From the NCBI GenBank assembly GCA_019747815.1, contig JAIEQJ010000073.1, positions 1-64,000 on the forward strand: DNA of 64,000 nt. Reading direction: 5' to 3'. How positions within the stretch are numbered: position 1 is the first letter of the stretch; each line of letters opens with the position of its first letter. This DNA is from Hyphomonadaceae bacterium (GTDB lineage: Bacteria > Pseudomonadota > Alphaproteobacteria > Rhizobiales > Hyphomicrobiaceae). The notes beneath the pieces were generated by a model that made no database searches, was not told the DNA's origin, and worked only from the letters and a program-made list of their open reading frames with translations. Positions 40,131 to 48,898 of this stretch are shown here, one piece after another. Made by a program: the position numbers and the translations under genes.

Positions 40131-41201
40131 TTACGGCTGTTTGAGAGCCGGCACCGCGCCTTCTGGACCCGTGTCCAGGGTGCGACGAAGCCATGCACGG
40201 GTTGGCTTCTCGAAATAATAGTAGCTGACCGTGGACAGAGCGATGAGGCTTGCCGATGCGCAGAGCACCATGATGTAGGGATGGTCTGCAAAGAACGGCA
40301 GCCGTGCCATGACGTGTTTCCAGCCGATCCAAACGAACCATTGCAGCAAGTAGACGGAGTAGGAGATTTCGCCGATGAAGATGACTGGCCGCCATGAGCA
40401 CAGTCGTGCGAACGGGTCACGGCTGTCGGCTTGCGCCAGAAAATAGATGGTGGCGGTGAAGCACAGCGCCGACAGGCCGAACCCCCGAATGGGCAAGACG
40501 TACGGCGCGAGAAAAGGGATGACAAAGAACAGGCCGGCCAGCGGAACGGGCCACTTCATCTTGGACTGCTTGGCTGCGTAGTAGGCTGCGCAACCCATGA
40601 CGAATTCCGCGAAGCCGTGCAGGACATTGGTGCCCACGGGCCATTGCGCGGCGAGCGCTCCTATGATGATCGCCGGGATTGGCCAATAGCGCGGCAGGCG
40701 GGCGGCGAGAAAGAGCAGGAACGGCAGGGCGATATAGTTCAGGAGCTCGACCGATATGGACCACGATCCGGGGTTCGGAGCGACGGTGCCGAACCATTCC
40801 TGCAGCAGGAGCAGCCCCAGGACGACCGATTGTAGCTCGTATCCGCTGGTTTCGGTCGGCGAGACGCCTGCCCTCAGCGCGACGGCATAGGCCAGCAGCA
40901 TGAGGATGGTGGTTGCGACGTGCAGCGGATAGATGCGTGCAAACCGGGCTACGGTGAACGAGCGCAGGTTTTCCGACGTCAGGCGCGTGGAAAAACTCTG
41001 GCCGTAGACGTGGCTGAGGATGAAACCGCTCAAGACGAAGAAGACGTCGACGCCAAGGTACCCGAACACGGAAAAAGGGTCGGCCGGCCCGAATGTCAGC
41101 TCCATGCCTGCCGGCGTCCTGATGTGGAAGAACAAAACCAGCAGTGCCGCTATTCCGCGAAGCCCCGTGAACGGCGGCAACTCCGCCTTCGCATCGAGCA
41201 T
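40131..41201 (-). CDS. acyltransferase 3 family membrane protein (OafA/NodX-like)
   Basis: 356-aa multi-spanning membrane O-acyltransferase with about ten hydrophobic segments. GLRGIAALLVLFFHI carries the conserved His, and YLGVDVFFVLSGFILS and ARIYPLHVA are hallmark motifs. It probably acetylates a surface polysaccharide or lipid. Start uncertain: ATG 41201 (MLDAKAELPPF) is chosen, ATG 41228 is nine residues longer. A carbamoyltransferase gene lies beyond the IS remnant, so the two may modify the same glycan. Confidence 0.83.
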   Translation of the reverse strand: MLDAKAELPPFTGLRGIAALLVLFFHIRTPAGMELTFGPADPFSVFGYLGVDVFFVLSGFILSHVYGQSFSTRLTSENLRSFTVARFARIYPLHVATTILMLLAYAVALRAGVSPTETSGYELQSVVLGLLLLQEWFGTVAPNPGSWSISVELLNYIALPFLLFLAARLPRYWPIPAIIIGALAAQWPVGTNVLHGFAEFVMGCAAYYAAKQSKMKWPVPLAGLFFVIPFLAPYVLPIRGFGLSALCFTATIYFLAQADSRDPFARLCSWRPVIFIGEISYSVYLLQWFVWIGWKHVMARLPFFADHPYIMVLCASASLIALSTVSYYYFEKPTRAWLRRTLDTGPEGAVPALKQP

Positions 41202-41228
41202 TTCTGTGAAGTGCTCTCCCCTGAACAT

Positions 41229-41606
41229 CAGTGCCACACTGGCGGAGGATTGATGGGCTGGCAACCCGAATGTTCGGGGCTTGCCGGCACCTTGGCGTTC
41301 CCTTGCAAGCGAGCGATGGCGGTCTATCCGCCGGGCCTCACGGGTGGCTGCGCGGGGCCACACGCCTGCTCCATCTTTGCTGAGCCGGCCCATCGGCAGC
41401 CGCCTGCGACGGCATCGGAGCAGGAGACGGAGGCCGGGAGTTGGCCGGCTCGACCTTGCAGGGTGAAGGAGGGATCGCCTGCCTCGGCCTTGGCGAAGCA
41501 GCCGGTGCCGGGGACAGGGAGAGCACAAGCTCGCTCATAGCCAAGTTCCTTGTCTTCGGACGTGGGTGTGTGAGGGGGAATTAATACTTAGCGTGCACGG
41601 AGCATC
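41229..41606. other. intergenic region upstream of the acyltransferase gene
   Basis: Nothing recognisable. ORFs here are low-complexity shadows. It ends at the first copy of the direct repeat that brackets the insertion sequence. Confidence 0.4.
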
Positions 41607-41660
41607 GCGAAAATGGGTACGTTTGTACCGACGTGCCCTCGCAGCGATTTTGGCTAAGTT
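41607..41660 (+). repeat. imperfect direct repeat, left copy
   Basis: About 53 bp containing GGGTACGTTTGTACCGACG, CCCTCGCAGCGATTT and GGCTAAGTT. A diverged second copy at 42759-42812 has GGGTACGTCCGTACCGATG, CCCTCGCAGTGATTT and CGCTTAAGTT. Together they bracket the IS481-type remnant. Confidence 0.75.
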
Positions 41661-41682
41661 TGAGCGGCCCGAGACATAGGTG

Positions 41683-42660
41683 ACAGAACGTACCGGACAC
41701 ATGGGTAACACTTTTCGCTTGGCGACGCAGGCGGGAGGTGGGGATGCCCTGGAAGGAGTGTTCGGCCGTGGAAGAGCGCCTGCGCTTCATCGCCCGCCGC
41801 CTGGACGGCGAGAGCATGACCGAGCTGTGCCGGGAGTTCGGCATCTCCCGCAAGACCGGCTACAAAATCTTCGACCGCTACAAGGACCACGGCCTGCAGG
41901 CCCTCTCGGACCGATCGCGCCGCCCGGTCCGCTACGCCAACCAGCTGCCCCAGCAGCTCGAGGCCGCCATCGTTCAGGCCAAGCGCGACAAGCCCCATTG
42001 GGGCGCCCGCAAGATCCGTGAGCTCCTGGTTCGCCGCCTCCCCGGCGACGTGCGCGTCCCCGCCAACAGCACCATCCACGCCGTCCTCGATCGCAACGGT
42101 CTCGCCGGCCGCCAGCGCCCAAGGCGCAACCGCGCAACCGGTACGCCCCTCTCCGCCGGCACAGCCCCCAACGACCTCTGGTGCGCCGACTTCAAGGGCG
42201 AGTTCCGATTGGGCAACGCCCGCTATTGCTATCCCCTGACCGTCTCGGACCACGCCTCCCGCTATCTCCTCCTTTCTTTGCGAAGCCCTTGAATCAACAC
42301 GCGAAGACCTCGCCTGCACCGCCTTCGAGCGCCTCTTCCGTGAGCGCGGACTGCCGTGCGCCATCCGCTCCGACAATGGCGTCCCCTTTGCCAGCCCCAA
42401 CGCCCTCTTCAATCTCTCCAAGCTCTCCGTCTGGTGGCTCAGACTCGGCATCGCCATCGAGCGCATCAAGCCAGGACACCCCCAGCAGAACGGCCGCCAC
42501 GAGCGCATGCACCTCACCCTCAAGAAGGAGGCCACCCGCCCGCCAGGCGCCAACAGCCTGCAGCAGCAGGCCCGCTTCGATCGCTTCCTCGAGGAGTTCA
42601 ACCGCGAGAGGCCGCATCAGGGATCGGGTGCTTCATTTCCTTTCTCCGTTCGTAAGATCA
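41683..42660 (+). mobile_element. degenerate IS481-family insertion sequence
   Basis: The left side (GACAGAACGTACC...ACATGGGTAACA) resembles the tip of IS481-type elements. The transposase inside carries a frameshift and loses its C-terminus near 42618, where the text moves into unrelated sequence; no matching right tip was seen. The element is therefore inactive and its right boundary is approximate. Confidence 0.6.
41738..42620 (+). pseudogene. IS481 family transposase, frameshifted and 3'-truncated
   Basis: Frame 1 (41738-42292) has the HTH region (LCREFGISRKTGYKIFDRYK, LQALSDRSRRP), the linker KPHWGARKIRELL and the start of the DDE domain (NDLWCADFKGEF). After RYLLL the frame ends in a stop. 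The continuation CEALESTREDLA...FRERGLPCAIRSDNG...HPQQNGRHERMH...FNRERPHQ lies one frame further on. The junction CTTTCTTTGC fits a 4-bp insertion (TCTT). After RPHQ the usual C-terminus is missing. The DDE Asp, Asp and Glu are all still readable, but no intact protein can be made. Confidence 0.85.
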
Positions 42661-42758
42661 TTTCTCCATTCAACTCGGGGTGCCGAAATGTCCTTGCTGG
42701 ACGAATTGCCTTTGCCGAAAAAAAGGTCGTGTCTTAACACAGGACGTGGGCAGATGAT

Positions 42759-42812
42759 CGGCAAATCGGGTACGTCCGTACCGATGCACCCTCGCAGTGA
42801 TTTCGCTTAAGT
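42759..42812 (+). repeat. imperfect direct repeat, right copy
   Basis: Partner of 41607-41660, roughly 80% identical by eye. It ends 12 nt before the tRNA-Thr gene on the opposite strand. Confidence 0.75.
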
Positions 42813-42824
42813 TGTTGGCGCCAT

Positions 42825-42899
42825 TGGTGCCGCAGGAGGGATTTGAACCCCCGACCCACGCATTACGAATGCGTTGCTCTACCCCTGAGCTACTGCGGC
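42825..42899 (-). tRNA. tRNA-Thr (anticodon CGT)
   Basis: 75 nt including encoded CCA. On the minus strand, acceptor GCCGCAG pairs with CTGCGGC, the anticodon arm is ACGCA-TTCGTAA-TGCGT with CGT in the centre, and the T-loop is GGTTCAAATCC. It reads codon ACG. Confidence 0.95.
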
Positions 42900-43438
42900 T
42901 TTATTTATGCATTTCAAAGTCTTGATAGAGTGGCCTTGGAACCTCGACGTCCGGCACAGCCAGCCTCGAAAATGCAGGCCGCAAGCCACCCGCCCTCGCG
43001 GCCCGGTCAGCCGTCCGGCAGCAAGCCGAAACGGTCATAGGGGATGTGTGTCGGATCGGCAAGCCCAACGGCAATGCCGCACCACAATGCCATCGCGCAC
43101 GCTGCCGCATGCGCGATTCGAGCCCCGGACGGCCCGCTCGAGGAAGCCGGTCGACACGGGGGGCCTTAGGACCAGTGCAGGGCCAAGTCTGGCTAGGTCT
43201 GGGCCAGGCCCTGCTTCCCTGCAAGGCTGGGCAGGAGCGCCGTCGATGCAGGCAGATCGCGGCCGCGCCTGGGCTCGCGTGAAGTGCATCCCGGCCATCC
43301 GGGCCGTGCCATCCGCAATCACCGAGCTGTGACTGGACTAGGCCTCCGGGCGGTCTCGCTACTCGCGCATGACCTGAGGTCCACAGCAAGCCCCGGCTGC
43401 CGGATCAGCCTCGGAAAGCCCGTGCCGGAGGAAGGCCG
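42900..43438. other. 539-bp intergenic region upstream of the carbamoyltransferase gene
   Basis: ORFs on both strands (42907+, 42901-) have no recognisable domain and mirror each other in composition, so I do not call a gene. The part next to the tRNA (ATTTATGCATTTCAAAG) is AT-rich and may hold the tRNA-Thr promoter. Confidence 0.45.
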
Positions 43439-45250
43439 ATGTCGAAGCCGCACATCTATGTCTTGGGCATCAATGCCTACGACCACGACGTCAGCGCCTG
43501 CCTGCTGCGCGACGGGGAGATCGCATTCGCCATCGGCAAGGAGCGCATTACGCGCGAAAAGCACGACACCGGCTTCTATAAGGAGGTCGTCGACTACTGC
43601 CTGAACGCGGAGGGCATCTCCCTCGACGACATCGATTTGGTGGTGCGCAACTGCTACGTCCTGCCGGTCGAGGACATCGAGGAGCGTCTGACGCACCAGA
43701 ACGAGCCGCATTTCCTGGACGGCAAGGAGCGCGCCCAGGCGCTGAAGCATCCGCTGTATCTGACCAGCTCCGGAAACGTCCGGACGATATCCCATCATCT
43801 GGCGCATGCCTACAGCGCCTTCGCGGTGTGTCCGTTCAGCGAAGGCGTCGTGATGGTCGTGGACGGGGTGGGCAGCTACAGCGCGGACGTGACCGAAAGC
43901 GAGGAGCTGTCCGGCAGCGTCCATCCGCTCGCCCGCGAGTCGGAGAGCTACTACAAGTTCGAGGGCGCGAAGCTGCAGCCGATCAAAAAGGTGTGGATGG
44001 GGCCCAGCCGCGGGTTTCTGAGCGACGAGTTCTACAACATGCCGGGCCTTGGCGCCCTGTACAGCCGGGCATCCACCTACGTCTTCGGCGACTGGAACAA
44101 GTGCGGCGAGCTGATGGGGCTGGCACCCTATGGCCGGCCCGAAAGACTGAAGCCGCTCTTGAAGCTCAACGGCGGCGACCTGCACGTTCCCGAGTGGCCC
44201 AAGGACTTCACGCGGCCCTGGCTGGAGGAGAGCGAAGGGCCCTGGGAGAAAAGCCCGGCCATGCCGCATTGGGAGGACCTGGCATGGCGGATCCAGGATG
44301 ACACCGAGCAGGTGCTGCTGCATCGTGCGCGCTGGCTGCGCGAGATCACCGGCGCGAGGAACCTGTGCCTTGCGGGCGGGGTTGCCCTGAACTGCGTGGC
44401 GAACGGCAAGATTGCGCGCGAGGCCGGCTTCCAGAACGTGTGGATTCAACCGGCGGCAGGCGACGACGGCATCGCCATCGGCTGCGCCTACTATGGCCAT
44501 CTGGAAGTTCAAAGGAACCCGCGCTCGTTCGAGATGAAGCATGCCTACCTCGGGGTGGGGTACAAGGACGAGGATATCCATAGGGCCACGCGCAGGGGCC
44601 TCGCCCGCATCGGCACCAAGATGGCCGCCAGCAACCATATCTGCGCAGAGACCGCCAAGGCGCTGTCTGCAGGCAAGGTGGTCGGCTGGTTCCAGGGCCG
44701 ATCCGAGTTTGGGCCTCGGGCGCTCGGGAACCGGAGCATCCTTGCCGATCCGCGCACGCCGGAGATGAAGGACATCCTCAACAGGCGGGTGAAGCATCGG
44801 CAGCCGTTCCGGCCGTTCGCTCCCATTGTCCTCTGCGAGCGGGCGAAGGACATCTTTGAGGGCGACGAGGAGTCTCCCTTCATGCTGCTTGCACAGCGCG
44901 TCCGCCCCGAATGGCAGAGCCGGATTCCGGCCGTCGTTCACATTGACGGCACGGCGCGCGTGCAAACCGTTCGGCGGGAGGACAACGACGTCATGTACAG
45001 GCTGCTGGAGGAGTTTGCCGCCATGACCGGCGTTCCCGTGCTGGTCAATACGTCCTTCAACATCAAGGGGCAGCCCATCGTCGAAACGCCGGCCGATGCC
45101 ATGGACTGCTTCCTCACCACAGGCATCGACACATTGGTCCTGCATGACAGGCTGATCGAGAAGAACGCCCTGCACCGGGTCTTGGCGCCCATCGTCAAGG
45201 TGTGCGCGGATGTGCGCATGATCGTGCGCGCGGAGATGGGCGCGGACTGA
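43439..45250 (+). CDS. NodU/CmcH family carbamoyltransferase
   Basis: 603-aa carbamoyltransferase. The N-terminal ASKHA/YrdC-like domain has GINAYDHDVSACLLRDGE and the metal-binding HHLAHAYSAF. The C-terminal domain has GWFQGRSEFGPRALGNRS and VLVNTSFNIKGQPIVETP. Family reaction: transfer of carbamoyl from carbamoyl phosphate (via carbamoyl-adenylate) to a hydroxyl of a sugar or antibiotic. No Nod, aminoglycoside or cephamycin genes are near; the acyltransferase at 40.1 kb suggests glycan decoration. Confidence 0.9.
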   Translation: MSKPHIYVLGINAYDHDVSACLLRDGEIAFAIGKERITREKHDTGFYKEVVDYCLNAEGISLDDIDLVVRNCYVLPVEDIEERLTHQNEPHFLDGKERAQALKHPLYLTSSGNVRTISHHLAHAYSAFAVCPFSEGVVMVVDGVGSYSADVTESEELSGSVHPLARESESYYKFEGAKLQPIKKVWMGPSRGFLSDEFYNMPGLGALYSRASTYVFGDWNKCGELMGLAPYGRPERLKPLLKLNGGDLHVPEWPKDFTRPWLEESEGPWEKSPAMPHWEDLAWRIQDDTEQVLLHRARWLREITGARNLCLAGGVALNCVANGKIAREAGFQNVWIQPAAGDDGIAIGCAYYGHLEVQRNPRSFEMKHAYLGVGYKDEDIHRATRRGLARIGTKMAASNHICAETAKALSAGKVVGWFQGRSEFGPRALGNRSILADPRTPEMKDILNRRVKHRQPFRPFAPIVLCERAKDIFEGDEESPFMLLAQRVRPEWQSRIPAVVHIDGTARVQTVRREDNDVMYRLLEEFAAMTGVPVLVNTSFNIKGQPIVETPADAMDCFLTTGIDTLVLHDRLIEKNALHRVLAPIVKVCADVRMIVRAEMGAD

Positions 45251-45383
45251 TCCCTCGGTGCCTGTGCACCAGGTTTCCGCCTCACTCACATGCGCCATGG
45301 GGCGCGGCGAGAGCATCCTCGGTGTTGCTTCCGGCCTGTGGCAGCACCTAGGATATGGGCACCAGCGACAATCAGGAGGGCCC

Positions 45384-46442
45384 ATGCAGCACGCTTGCTA
45401 CAGTGTCACCGCGCACAATCACCCTCTGGAGCGCAGAGAGGTGCCGACACCCGAGCCCAAGGGCGCGGAGGTCTTGATCCGAACGACAGGGGCCGGGGTC
45501 TGCCACAGCGACATTCATATCTGGGAAGGCGTCTATGATCTCGGCGCCGGCAACACGCTGACGCTCAAGGATCGAGGCGTCACCTTGCCCCTGACCATGG
45601 GGCACGAGATCGCCGGCGAGGTCGTCAAGGCGGGTCCCGAGGCCAAGATCAAGGCGGGAGCCAGTTGCGTGGTCTATCCCTGGCTCGGCTGCGGTGAATG
45701 TGCCACCTGCAAGCGCGGCGAGGAGAATCTCTGCACCGTCAAGGCGCGGTCCATCGGCGTGTTCCAGCCGGGCGGGTATGCCGAGTACGTCCTCGTTCCC
45801 CACGAGCGCTATTGTGTCGATCTCGGCACGCTCGATCCGGCGCAGGCGGCGCCGTTGGCCTGCTCGGGCGTCACCACCTACTCGGCGCTCAAGAAGCTCG
45901 GCCCCAGGATCAAGGACCAGCCCGTCGTCATCATGGGCGGCGGCGGCCTCGGCCATATGGCCCTCACCGTGCTGCGCGCCATGCAGGGCAAGGGCGCCAT
46001 CGTCGTCGACATCGATGCCGAGAAGCGCAAGGCGGCCCTGGAGGCGGGCGCGCTCGCCGCCATCGATGGTGCGGCCACCGACGCAAGCAAGCAGATCATC
46101 GAGGCGACAGGTGGCGGCGCAGCCAGCGTGCTCGATCTCGTCGGCGCCTCGGCCACCGTGGGTCTAGGGATCGCCAGCCTGAAGAAGGGCGGGGAGATCG
46201 TGGTGGTCGGCCTCTACGGTGGCGAGCTGAAGCTGCCGCTCGTCTATCTTCCCCTGCGCGCCATGGGGCTGCGCGGCTCGTATGTGGGCAGTCTGCCCGA
46301 GCTCAAGGAACTCGTGGCCCTGGCGCAGGCGGGATCGCTCAAGCCCGTGAAGGTCACGCGCCGCAAGCTCAGCGAAGCCAACCAGGCCCTGTCCGACCTG
46401 AAGGCCGGCAAGGTGGTGGGACGCGTCGTGCTGGTGCCCTAG
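45384..46442 (+). CDS. zinc-dependent alcohol dehydrogenase
   Basis: 352-aa medium-chain ADH. Catalytic zinc ligands Cys in GAGVCHSDIHIWEGV and His-Glu in MGHEIAGEV; structural zinc site GCGECATCKRGEENLC; cofactor motif IMGGGGLGHMAL. It reversibly oxidises an alcohol with NAD(P). AGGAGGG precedes ATG 45384 (MQHACYSVTA), and the track's start adds 42 residues. Its stop codon TAG lies inside the CTAG end of the double-hairpin repeat. Confidence 0.92.
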   Translation: MQHACYSVTAHNHPLERREVPTPEPKGAEVLIRTTGAGVCHSDIHIWEGVYDLGAGNTLTLKDRGVTLPLTMGHEIAGEVVKAGPEAKIKAGASCVVYPWLGCGECATCKRGEENLCTVKARSIGVFQPGGYAEYVLVPHERYCVDLGTLDPAQAAPLACSGVTTYSALKKLGPRIKDQPVVIMGGGGLGHMALTVLRAMQGKGAIVVDIDAEKRKAALEAGALAAIDGAATDASKQIIEATGGGAASVLDLVGASATVGLGIASLKKGGEIVVVGLYGGELKLPLVYLPLRAMGLRGSYVGSLPELKELVALAQAGSLKPVKVTRRKLSEANQALSDLKAGKVVGRVVLVP

Positions 46443-46603
46443 TGTGATGATCGAGAAATTCGCCCTTCCTCGCAGCACGCCTGTTGAGCGAATTTCTCGA
46501 TCTGAATCACACTAGAACCATGAGCTTGCTAGTGTCCTTTCGATCGCGAAGTTCGTTCAGCGCCGGCTGCGAGATCCGGCGAACTTCGCGATCGGGACAC
46601 TAG
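46439..46603. repeat. 165-bp double-hairpin repeat element, copy 1
   Basis: Composed of two adjacent palindromes, each bounded by CTAG: hairpin 1 with arms CGAGAAATTCGC/GCGAATTTCTCG inside GTGTGA/TCACAC, and hairpin 2 with arms GATCGCGAAGTTCG/CGAACTTCGCGATC inside GTGTCC/GGACAC. Copy 2 (60738-60902) has the same length with about five differences. Non-coding. It overlaps the ADH stop codon. Confidence 0.92.
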
Positions 46604-46635
46604 GACCTTGCGATGGTGGCAGCTTCAGCCCAGGT

Positions 46636-46775
46636 GTCATCCCGGATGGCAACAGGCCGATCCGGGAGCCAGGGGCCCAGAGCCAAGAGCCAGAGCTAAG
46701 AGCACCAGCAGAGCACCAGTCTCGCGCCTGTGGCCTCTGGGTCCCGGCTCTGCGCTGCGCTCCGGCCGGGATGAC
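46636..46775. repeat. GTCATCCCGG-ended intergenic repeat
   Basis: 140-bp element with inverted ends GTCATCCCGG/CCGGGATGAC and internal short AGAGCCAAGAGCCAGAGC-type direct repeats. It follows directly on the 165-bp element, so the 356-bp gap between ADH and the TetR gene is almost wholly repeat sequence. Confidence 0.75.
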
Positions 46776-46798
46776 GCCAGGAGGCGAGGGCTCCCGGC

Positions 46799-47476
46799 TC
46801 ACCGCGACTTGCGGGATCGGCGCGCGCGCGTCTTGACGTCTCCCTTGGCCAGGAACGACACCTCCAAGGTGTCGAACAGCGCGCGCCCTTTCTCCACCAG
46901 GTCGTACGGGCGGCCGTAGAGAAGCCAGACCGCCGTCAGGTGGCACATGCCCCCCATCAGCAGGGACATCGCCAGGTAGGGATCGAGCTGCCGGCGATAG
47001 TCGCCCGAGGCGATCGCGTGGCGCACGAGATCGACATAGCGCAGCGCATAGCGATCGACCGCCTTGCGGATGCGGCCTTCCGCCACGGCCACGCTCGGCC
47101 AGATCTCGAGAAAGAACACGCGCCCCCAATCGGGATTGTCACGGATGTAGGCGAAGTTGCCGAGATAGATCGCCCGCAACTGTTGCCGGGGATCGGCGGC
47201 GCCCTCCTCCGGAGGATCGGCGAGCAGATTATAGAGCGCCAGATAGTTTTCCTCCGGCACGGTGGCGACAAGGTCCTGCTTGTCCTTGAAGTAGTCATAG
47301 AGGCTGGGCAGCGGAATGCCGGCCGCCTGCGCCACGTCGGTGAGCGAGGTCTGGGCGATGCCGCGATCGCCGAACAGACGCGTCGCCGCCGCCACGATCT
47401 TCTCCCGGCGCTCCTGACTGCGCTTCTGCTTCAGCTTCAACGTCGGTGCTGACACGGGTCCTCCGCCATCGCTCAT
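46799..47476 (-). CDS. TetR/AcrR family transcriptional regulator
   Basis: 225-aa regulator. HTH: RREKIVAAATRLFGDRG, TSLTDVAQAAGIPLPSLYDYFKDKQDL. C-terminal ligand/dimer domain is all-helical, and the last ~15 residues are Arg/Lys-rich. It is divergent from the second Liv operon across a 162-bp gap that contains a TTCGAA-N5-TTCGAA palindrome, its likely operator. TetR proteins of such loci usually respond to acyl-CoAs. Confidence 0.88.
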   Translation of the reverse strand: MSDGGGPVSAPTLKLKQKRSQERREKIVAAATRLFGDRGIAQTSLTDVAQAAGIPLPSLYDYFKDKQDLVATVPEENYLALYNLLADPPEEGAADPRQQLRAIYLGNFAYIRDNPDWGRVFFLEIWPSVAVAEGRIRKAVDRYALRYVDLVRHAIASGDYRRQLDPYLAMSLLMGGMCHLTAVWLLYGRPYDLVEKGRALFDTLEVSFLAKGDVKTRARRSRKSR

Positions 47477-47538
47477 CGACTCTCAGCTTAGACAGGAATC
47501 GACCGGTGGGCATTGCCAGAATAGCGCGTCTGAAAAAA

Positions 47539-47555
47539 TTCGAAGAACATTCGAA
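47539..47555. promoter_or_regulatory. TTCGAA-N5-TTCGAA operator, TetR/Liv intergenic
   Basis: TTCGAA-GAACA-TTCGAA, a 17-bp palindrome in an AT-rich patch. TTGACG-17 nt-CTAGTG just downstream is a plausible promoter for the Liv operon; the palindrome lies directly upstream of this -35 box. The identical design recurs at 56737. Confidence 0.65.
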
Positions 47556-47638
47556 ATTTGTTGACGCGGTCCGGACCTTGTCGCTAGTGTCGCTCACGTG
47601 CCCATCGAGAAGACGTCAAGCCAGGAGGAGGACGCCGC

Positions 47639-48862
47639 ATGTCCATGTCAGTGAGCCGCAGAAAGATATTGCGCCTTGGAGGTGCGGCCGCTGCAGCGAC
47701 GGCAACGTACGGGCTGAGGCTCGCCGGTCCCGCGCAGGCCGCGCCGGACGCCTTCACGCTTTGCGGCACCTGGGAGATGACCGGCAGCCTCGCCAACACG
47801 GGGCTGCTGTGCGACCGGGGGTCGCGCCTGGCGGTCGAGACGCTGGCTCCCAAGCTCGGCCTGAAGGCGACCTATGTCACGGTCGATACCGAGGGCGATC
47901 CCGGCAAGGCGGTGCGCAAGGCCGGCGAGCAGATGAGCCAGCGCGGGACGAGGTTCTTCGTCGGCGGCGCCTCCTCGGCGATTGCGCTGGCCGTGAGCAA
48001 GGAGGTGAACAAGGCCGGCGGCGTCTATGTCACCACCGGCGGCGCGGATGAGCTGACCGGGTCGGAGTGCACCAAGGCCACCTTCCGCTGGCCGGTGGCC
48101 ACCTTCGGGGCCGTCGAGCAGACCGTGCGGCCGCTGCGCCAGCGCCTGCCCAATGCCAAGCGCTGGTACACGCTGACACCCAAATACGTCTTCGGTGAAG
48201 CTCTGCTCCGCAACGTGCGGCGGGTGCTGGGGGAGACCGGCGCCGAGCTGGTGGGCAACGCCTACCACGGCCTGGGCGACCGCGAGTTCTCGGGCTATCT
48301 GACGGAGGCGCAGGCGGCGCGCCCCGACGTGCTGTGCCTGCTGAGCTTCAGCGGCCAAACCGCGGACACGCTGCGCCAGGCCGTTGACTTCGGCCTCAAG
48401 ACCTCAACGACCGTGCTGGTCGTGTGGTCGGCCGGCCTCGACCAGTATCGGGCGATCGGCGCCGACGTGCTGGATGGCGTCTATCTCGGAGCCCAGTACT
48501 GGCACGAGCTCGACACGCCCCAGAACAGCGAGCTCGTGCCGCTGTTCCGCAAGGCCTTCGGCGGGCCGCCGACCTATTCGGAGATCAGCGGCTACATGCT
48601 GGCCCGCCTGATCCTGGAGGGCGTCGCCAAGGCGCAATCGACCGACAGCCGGCAGGTGATCGGCGCGCTCGAAGGCCTGCGCTACGAGGGGCCGACCGGG
48701 CCTGAGGAGGTGCGCGCCGCCGACCACCAGTGCCTCAAGAACTACTACCTGCTCAAGGGCAAGCCGGCCAAGGCCATGCGCTCGCCCGACGACTTCGTGG
48801 AGATCTTGAGTGCCGGCAAGTCGTTCCCGCCGCCGGCGGAGACGGGCTGCAAGGCGATCTAG
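47639..48862 (+). CDS. periplasmic substrate-binding protein of the second Liv-type ABC transporter
   Basis: 407-aa Peripla_BP_6 protein with a twin-arginine-like leader (SRRKILRLGGAAAAATATYG) ending near GPAQA-AP. FTLCGTWEMTGSLANTGLL begins the mature fold. Later regions SYSEIS-like PTYSEISGYMLARLI are typical. GGAGGAGG precedes the ATG. First gene of the rightward operon with livH, livM, livG and livF, under the TetR-type control region. Ligand unknown; Tat export suggests folding in the cytoplasm. Confidence 0.9.
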   Translation: MSMSVSRRKILRLGGAAAAATATYGLRLAGPAQAAPDAFTLCGTWEMTGSLANTGLLCDRGSRLAVETLAPKLGLKATYVTVDTEGDPGKAVRKAGEQMSQRGTRFFVGGASSAIALAVSKEVNKAGGVYVTTGGADELTGSECTKATFRWPVATFGAVEQTVRPLRQRLPNAKRWYTLTPKYVFGEALLRNVRRVLGETGAELVGNAYHGLGDREFSGYLTEAQAARPDVLCLLSFSGQTADTLRQAVDFGLKTSTTVLVVWSAGLDQYRAIGADVLDGVYLGAQYWHELDTPQNSELVPLFRKAFGGPPTYSEISGYMLARLILEGVAKAQSTDSRQVIGALEGLRYEGPTGPEEVRAADHQCLKNYYLLKGKPAKAMRSPDDFVEILSAGKSFPPPAETGCKAI

Positions 48863-48898
48863 GGGCCGCCCGGCACGCTGAGCGAGGAACATCTCTTC

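Noticed and set aside
42181-42810. 209-aa Ser/Pro-rich ORF after the transposase
   Set aside because: It is the wrong frame of the frameshifted transposase; the true continuation is one frame over.
42901-43389. Overlapping ORFs on both strands between tRNA-Thr and the carbamoyltransferase
   Set aside because: No domain, no ribosome-binding site, Arg/Pro-rich on both strands.
43439-45250. Nodulation gene nodU in a symbiosis island
   Set aside because: No other nod, nif or fix genes are in the window; the family is widespread in non-symbionts.
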